Of a stretch of 7,011 nucleotides of DNA, positions 5,120 to 7,011 are shown piece by piece. The number at the start of each line of letters is the position of its first letter. Position 1 is the stretch's first letter. The notes under the pieces are model-generated. The model searched no databases, was not told the DNA's origin, and saw only the letters and a program-made list of their open reading frames with translations. Made by a program: the position numbers and the translations under genes. This DNA comes from Microcaldota archaeon (GTDB lineage: Archaea > Micrarchaeota > Micrarchaeia > Micrarchaeales > CABMGC01): NCBI GenBank assembly GCA_021803405.1, contig JAJZLO010000018.1, positions 1-7,011 of the forward strand, given 5' to 3'.

Positions 5120-5206
5120 GGGGTCGTCTGCTAGTTTGGTTAGGCTTTGTGCTTAGGGAGCATAAGACCCGAGTTCAAAAAGAAATTGAAAATCTCGGCG
5201 ACCCCA
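5120..5206 (+). tRNA. tRNA-Pro, anticodon reads AGG, with 13-nt intron in the T-loop
   Basis: Acceptor GGGGTCG (5120-5126) pairs with CGACCCC (5199-5205), discriminator A5206. The D loop has G18-G19 (5138-5139); the D stem is TGCT/GGCT with a U10-U25 mismatch. The anticodon stem TGTGC/GCATA (5148-5152/5160-5164, one G-U pair) closes loop TTAGGGA, giving U33, anticodon AGG at 5155-5157, G37 and A38. The T stem CCGAG/CTCGG (5169-5173/5194-5198) closes a 20-nt loop instead of 7; removal of 13 nt restores TTCAAAT. The body resembles archaeal Pro tRNAs, and Pro at this operon position is conserved, so identity is well supported; the exact anticodon is odd. No CCA is encoded. Confidence 0.92.
5180..5192 (+). 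other. Predicted 13-nt T-loop intron of tRNA-Pro (between tRNA positions 59 and 60)
   Basis: The T-loop folds as a relaxed bulge-helix-bulge. TTCA (5174-5177) pairs with TGAA (5187-5190) to form the 4-bp central helix stacked on the T stem. The bulges are AAA (5178-5180) and AAT (5191-5193), and an A-U pair closes a GAAA tetraloop (5182-5185). Cutting after the second base of each bulge, the rule for archaeal splicing endonuclease, releases 13 nt and leaves TTCAAAT. Confidence 0.85.
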
Positions 5207-5234
5207 AATTTGTAAAAAATAAGATGGTGAAAAA

Positions 5235-5849
5235 ATGACCGATGAAATGCTCGTTGACCAGAATGAATACTTAGAGGTAGGAATACACATAGGCACTAAG
5301 GTAAGAACACCTGGAATGAAGAAGTACATATATAAAGTAAGAGAGGATGGACTTTATCTGTTGGATCTTGCAACGATAGATAAAAGGATTAAGATGGCCG
5401 CAAAGATGCTTGCAAGATACGATCCTTCAGATATAGTGGTCACCGCTTCAAGAATATACTCCATAACAGCGGCAACAAAGTTTGCTGAGATTACTAAAAT
5501 AAAGCTTATTACAGGAAGAGTAATGCCAGGATTGTTTACAAATCCAAACAGAGAGGACTTCATTGAACCAGAAATAATAATTATAAGCGACAATAGAAAC
5601 GAGAGGCAAGCGATAAAAGAGGCCAGTAAAACAAGCGTTCCGATAATAGCTTTGTGCGATACCGATAACTGGATAAAGTTTGTTGATCTGGTACTGCCTT
5701 GCAATAATAAGGGAAGAAGATCATTATCCTTGATTTACTTCCTTCTCGCAAGAGAGTTCATGAAGGAGAAAGGATTAATAAAGACCAATGATGAATTTAA
5801 TTATAAAGTCTCTGACTTCGAAGCGAAGGTTGAGATGAAGGCGAAGTAG
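5235..5849 (+). CDS. rps2: 30S ribosomal protein S2 (uS2)
   Basis: Small-subunit protein at the junction of head and platform. The 204-residue product begins with LVDQNEYLEVGIHIGTKVRTPGMKKYIYKVREDGLYLLDL (residues 6-45), the archaeal S2 signature region. It continues with DIVVTASRIYSITAATKFAE (66-85), the GRVMPGLFTNP stretch and EPEIIIISDNRNERQAIKEA, then VPIIALCDTDN and the NNKGRRSLSLIYFLLAREF block. Length is normal for archaea. Start ATG5235 is fixed by a perfect GGTGA at 5226-5230. It sits 28 bp after tRNA-Pro; in many archaea enolase lies between, which is not the case here. The TAG stop abuts the TTG that opens the pilin-like gene. Confidence 0.96.
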   Translation: MTDEMLVDQNEYLEVGIHIGTKVRTPGMKKYIYKVREDGLYLLDLATIDKRIKMAAKMLARYDPSDIVVTASRIYSITAATKFAEITKIKLITGRVMPGLFTNPNREDFIEPEIIIISDNRNERQAIKEASKTSVPIIALCDTDNWIKFVDLVLPCNNKGRRSLSLIYFLLAREFMKEKGLIKTNDEFNYKVSDFEAKVEMKAK

Positions 5850-6389
5850 TTGCATTTGAAAAATAGAATAAAAGGCCAGGCAGCCATGGACTTCATGGCG
5901 TCGTATGGAATAGCACTGATAATCATAATAGCAGCTGTGTCAGTAATATACATAGTAAGCAGCTCTAACTCCGATATATTTCAACAGTCCTGCACTGCTT
6001 ACTCGGGTTTTTCTTGCGGCTCTTTCTTTTTAACTGAGAATGGAGTTTTAAATATAACACTTGCACAAGCAACAGGAGGAAATGTACTGGTAAATGGAAT
6101 AGCATGCTCATCTACACAGGCAAGCGGTGGAGATGTGCCAGCGTATGGAAATTATGATGTCTTTAATAGTTTTTATTACTATCCAAACAACGAGTTTGCA
6201 AATGGAGTTTATATTAATACTGGCAGTTCTGCTTCATTTGATCTTTATTGTTATGATTCATCCGGAGTGGCTATATCTTCGACAAACGCAGGCGCTTTCG
6301 TAGGATACATCTGGCTCAATTATACAATACTTGGAACAAATGTTAAGACAACGCAATTAGTCGCTTCGTTCACCGCGCAGTATACATGA
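5850..6389 (+). CDS. Class III signal-peptide protein, pilin-like, function unknown
   Basis: A 179-residue secreted protein with an archaeal class III (type IV pilin-like) signal peptide. A short basic leader ends in IKG, followed by QAAMDFMASYG and a hydrophobic helix (about residues 20-38, IALIIIIAAVSVIYIVSSS). A prepilin peptidase would cut between Gly9 and Gln10. The rest is Ser/Gly/Asn/Tyr-rich, as in surface subunits, with four cysteines (48, 56, 86, 134) that could form two disulfides, and N-glycosylation sequons NIT (68-70) and NYT (157-159). Its exact role (pilus, adhesin or other surface fibre) is not recognisable. The frame opens with TTG5850 directly after the rps2 stop; TTG5856 is as likely, and there is no ATG before the signal peptide. 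No separate promoter is obvious, so co-transcription with rps2 is likely. Confidence 0.82.
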   Translation: MHLKNRIKGQAAMDFMASYGIALIIIIAAVSVIYIVSSSNSDIFQQSCTAYSGFSCGSFFLTENGVLNITLAQATGGNVLVNGIACSSTQASGGDVPAYGNYDVFNSFYYYPNNEFANGVYINTGSSASFDLYCYDSSGVAISSTNAGAFVGYIWLNYTILGTNVKTTQLVASFTAQYT

Positions 6390-6418
6390 AGATATATTTA
6401 CCTCTGAAACTTCGCATA

Positions 6419-6429
6419 CATATATAAAT
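6419..6429 (+). promoter_or_regulatory. TATA box of the Sm-like gene
   Basis: CATATATAAAT is centred about 44 nt before the ATG at 6468, placing initiation near 6450 and leaving a leader just long enough for the GGTGA ribosome-binding site at 6459-6463. Confidence 0.6.
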
Positions 6430-6467
6430 TTAACGAGATAATAATAGAGCATTTATTTGGTGAAATA

Positions 6468-6701
6468 ATGAACATGAACCATGAAAGGCCATTCGACCTT
6501 TTAAACAAGGCAATAGGACAGCAAGTACTTATTAGATTGAAGAATGGAGACGGTATAAGAGGAAAGGTGCAGTCTTTTGACGTGCATATGAATATTGTGC
6601 TTGAAGGCGCCGAGGAACTTGATGAAGGCGGAAGCACAAAAACAAAGTTAGGTGTAATACTTTTAAGAGGAGGAAATATTCTTTTTATCTCTCCTGCTTA
6701 A
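6468..6701 (+). CDS. Archaeal Sm-like protein (SmAP / Lsm)
   Basis: RNA-binding protein of the Sm/Lsm family, which forms heptameric (sometimes hexameric) rings that bind U-rich RNA. At 77 residues it is the usual size. The Sm1 motif is seen at RPFDLLNKAIGQQVLIRLKNG through GKVQSFDVHMNIVLEGAEE (7-50), with the RNA-contacting FDVHMN. Sm2 is LGVILLRGGNILFISP (61-76), where RGGN replaces the more common RGDN. ATG6468 is set by GGTGA at 6459-6463; Met3 is a second possible start. In many archaea the Sm gene is followed by rpl37e; here tRNA-Ala follows 13 bp after the stop, so the two may share a transcript. Confidence 0.93.
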   Translation: MNMNHERPFDLLNKAIGQQVLIRLKNGDGIRGKVQSFDVHMNIVLEGAEELDEGGSTKTKLGVILLRGGNILFISPA

Positions 6702-6714
6702 GAGTTATATTTAT

Positions 6715-6823
6715 GGGCTCCTAGCGCAACGGTAGCGCGCCTGCATGGCATGCAGGAGGTTGCGGGTTCAAATAAACTTCCTGAACAAAGAATCAAGAAG
6801 CTTTGAAAATCCCGCGGAGTCCA
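6715..6823 (+). tRNA. tRNA-Ala, anticodon GGC, with 37-nt intron in the T-loop
   Basis: Acceptor GGGCTCC (6715-6721) pairs with GGAGTCC (6816-6822); the third pair is G-U, the alanine identity element, and the discriminator is A6823. The D stem is GCGC/GCGC (6724-6727/6735-6738). The anticodon stem CCTGC/GCAGG (6740-6744/6752-6756) closes ATGGCAT, giving U33 and anticodon GGC (6747-6749). The variable loop is AGGTT. The T stem GCGGG/CCCGC (6762-6766/6811-6815) closes a 44-nt loop that returns to the standard TTCAAAT when 37 nt are removed. No CCA is encoded. It lies 13 bp after the Sm-like gene with no well-placed TATA box between, so it may be processed from that transcript. Confidence 0.95.
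6773..6809 (+). other. Predicted 37-nt T-loop intron of tRNA-Ala (between tRNA positions 59 and 60)
   Basis: TTCA (6767-6770) pairs with TGAA (6804-6807) as the 4-bp central helix on top of the T stem. The bulges are AAT (6771-6773) and AAT (6808-6810). The intron side continues as a helix: A6774-T6803, A6775-T6802, an A-C mismatch, then CTTC (6777-6780) with GAAG (6797-6800), capped by a 16-nt loop. Cutting after the second base of each bulge leaves TTCAAAT in the mature tRNA. Confidence 0.88.
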
Positions 6824-6985
6824 TAAAATTTGGCTTTTCCTTAGCATAACGCAGCATTTACATTAAAATGATATTTAATATTAAAGTTATTTTTATTTGC
6901 CGTTAATGTAAGCCTTTTAATCTTTTGTATCCTATATAAAACAGTATAAAGTCTTGCAAATAATAAATAAAAATAAGGAATATGA
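6824..6985. other. AT-rich intergenic spacer after tRNA-Ala
   Basis: No convincing coding frame or RNA gene is seen in these 162 bases. They contain a 9-bp inverted repeat (TTACATTAA at 6858-6866 against TTAATGTAA at 6903-6911). Inside it lie a 12-bp palindrome, TTTAATATTAAA (6874-6885), and a T-rich run near 6887-6898 that could end plus-strand transcripts. The right-hand end carries promoter-like sequence for whatever lies beyond the window. Confidence 0.5.
6932..6952 (+). promoter_or_regulatory. TATA-like elements before the right-edge gene
   Basis: Two overlapping candidates lie here, CTATATAAAA and AGTATAAAG. The second would start transcription near 6974, about 12 nt before the possible ATG at 6986, with AAGGA at 6975-6979 as a potential ribosome-binding site. 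Confidence 0.4.
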
Positions 6986-7011
6986 ATGCGAAAGTCCCAT
7001 AGATTTTTAAA
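6986..7011 (+). CDS. Possible start of a gene cut by the window edge
   Basis: ATG at 6986 opens a frame of eight complete codons (MRKSHRFL) that is still open at the end of the window. It is preceded at a suitable distance by AAGGA and by TATA-like boxes. The basic start is reminiscent of archaeal ribosomal protein L21e (eL21), whose members begin with a short basic stretch of this kind, but eight residues cannot establish a family. The neighbouring ATG at 6982 is out of frame and stops after six codons. Confidence 0.3.

Noticed and set aside
5174..5193. Reading tRNA-Pro and tRNA-Ala as decayed pseudogenes because of their enlarged T-loops
   Set aside because: All stems are intact in both, the two insertions are at the same site, and each fits a bulge-helix-bulge that restores the standard loop.
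5354..5704. Minus-strand hydrophobic frame inside rps2
   Set aside because: It is an antisense shadow of a conserved ribosomal protein gene, with no promoter or ribosome-binding site.
6398..6637. Minus-strand Ser/Pro-rich frame opposite the Sm-like gene
   Set aside because: Its composition is that of an antisense shadow, and the Sm motifs on the plus strand explain the sequence.
1..7011. CRISPR arrays, insertion sequences, integrase attachment sites or viral genes
   Set aside because: No repeated spacer-like units, transposase motifs or direct repeats at the tRNA 3' ends were seen; the region looks like stable chromosomal core.

Overview
This window comes from an AT-rich archaeal genome with very tight gene packing. 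The archaeal assignment rests on RNA polymerase subunits Rpo3 and Rpo10, ribosomal proteins eL18, uL13, uS9 and uS2 of archaeal type, an archaeal Sm-like protein, a class III signal-peptide (pilin-like) protein, TATA boxes about 25-30 nt upstream of starts, GGTGA-type ribosome-binding sites, and tRNA genes without encoded CCA. Two of the three tRNA genes carry short introns inside the T-loop. Unusual tRNA intron positions, compact genes, several near-leaderless genes and single-domain proteins together suggest a small-genome DPANN archaeon, perhaps of the ARMAN type (Micrarchaeota/Parvarchaeota). That placement is inference.

Positions 1-2616 hold accessory or housekeeping genes on both strands. 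They are the tail of a winged-helix protein (+), a single-domain O6-alkylguanine-DNA alkyltransferase (+), a minus-strand pair (UPF0200 P-loop kinase and stand-alone tRNA-binding OB-fold protein), the RNA 2',3'-cyclic phosphodiesterase ThpR (+), and an unrecognised minus-strand gene. Two convergent pairs overlap at their 3' ends, by 8 and 14 bp.

Positions 2767-5849 are the conserved archaeal rpoD operon: rpo3, tRNA-Leu(GAG), rpl18e, rpl13, rps9, rpo10, tRNA-Pro, rps2. The order, including both tRNAs, matches the classical archaeal arrangement, but the usual upstream rps13-rps4-rps11 block and the usual rpoK and eno genes near the end are absent here. A pilin-like gene follows rps2 directly. 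Next come an Sm-like protein gene with its own promoter, tRNA-Ala(GGC), an AT-rich spacer, and what may be the first codons of another gene at the window edge.

The most notable signal is the pair of T-loop introns: 13 nt in tRNA-Pro and 37 nt in tRNA-Ala. Both lie at the same place (between positions 59 and 60), obey one bulge-helix-bulge rule, restore the same TTCAAAT loop that the intronless tRNA-Leu carries, and share a nearly identical 3' segment. In addition, tRNA-Pro reads as anticodon AGG (A34, very unusual in Archaea) and tRNA-Leu has C33 in place of the near-universal U33.
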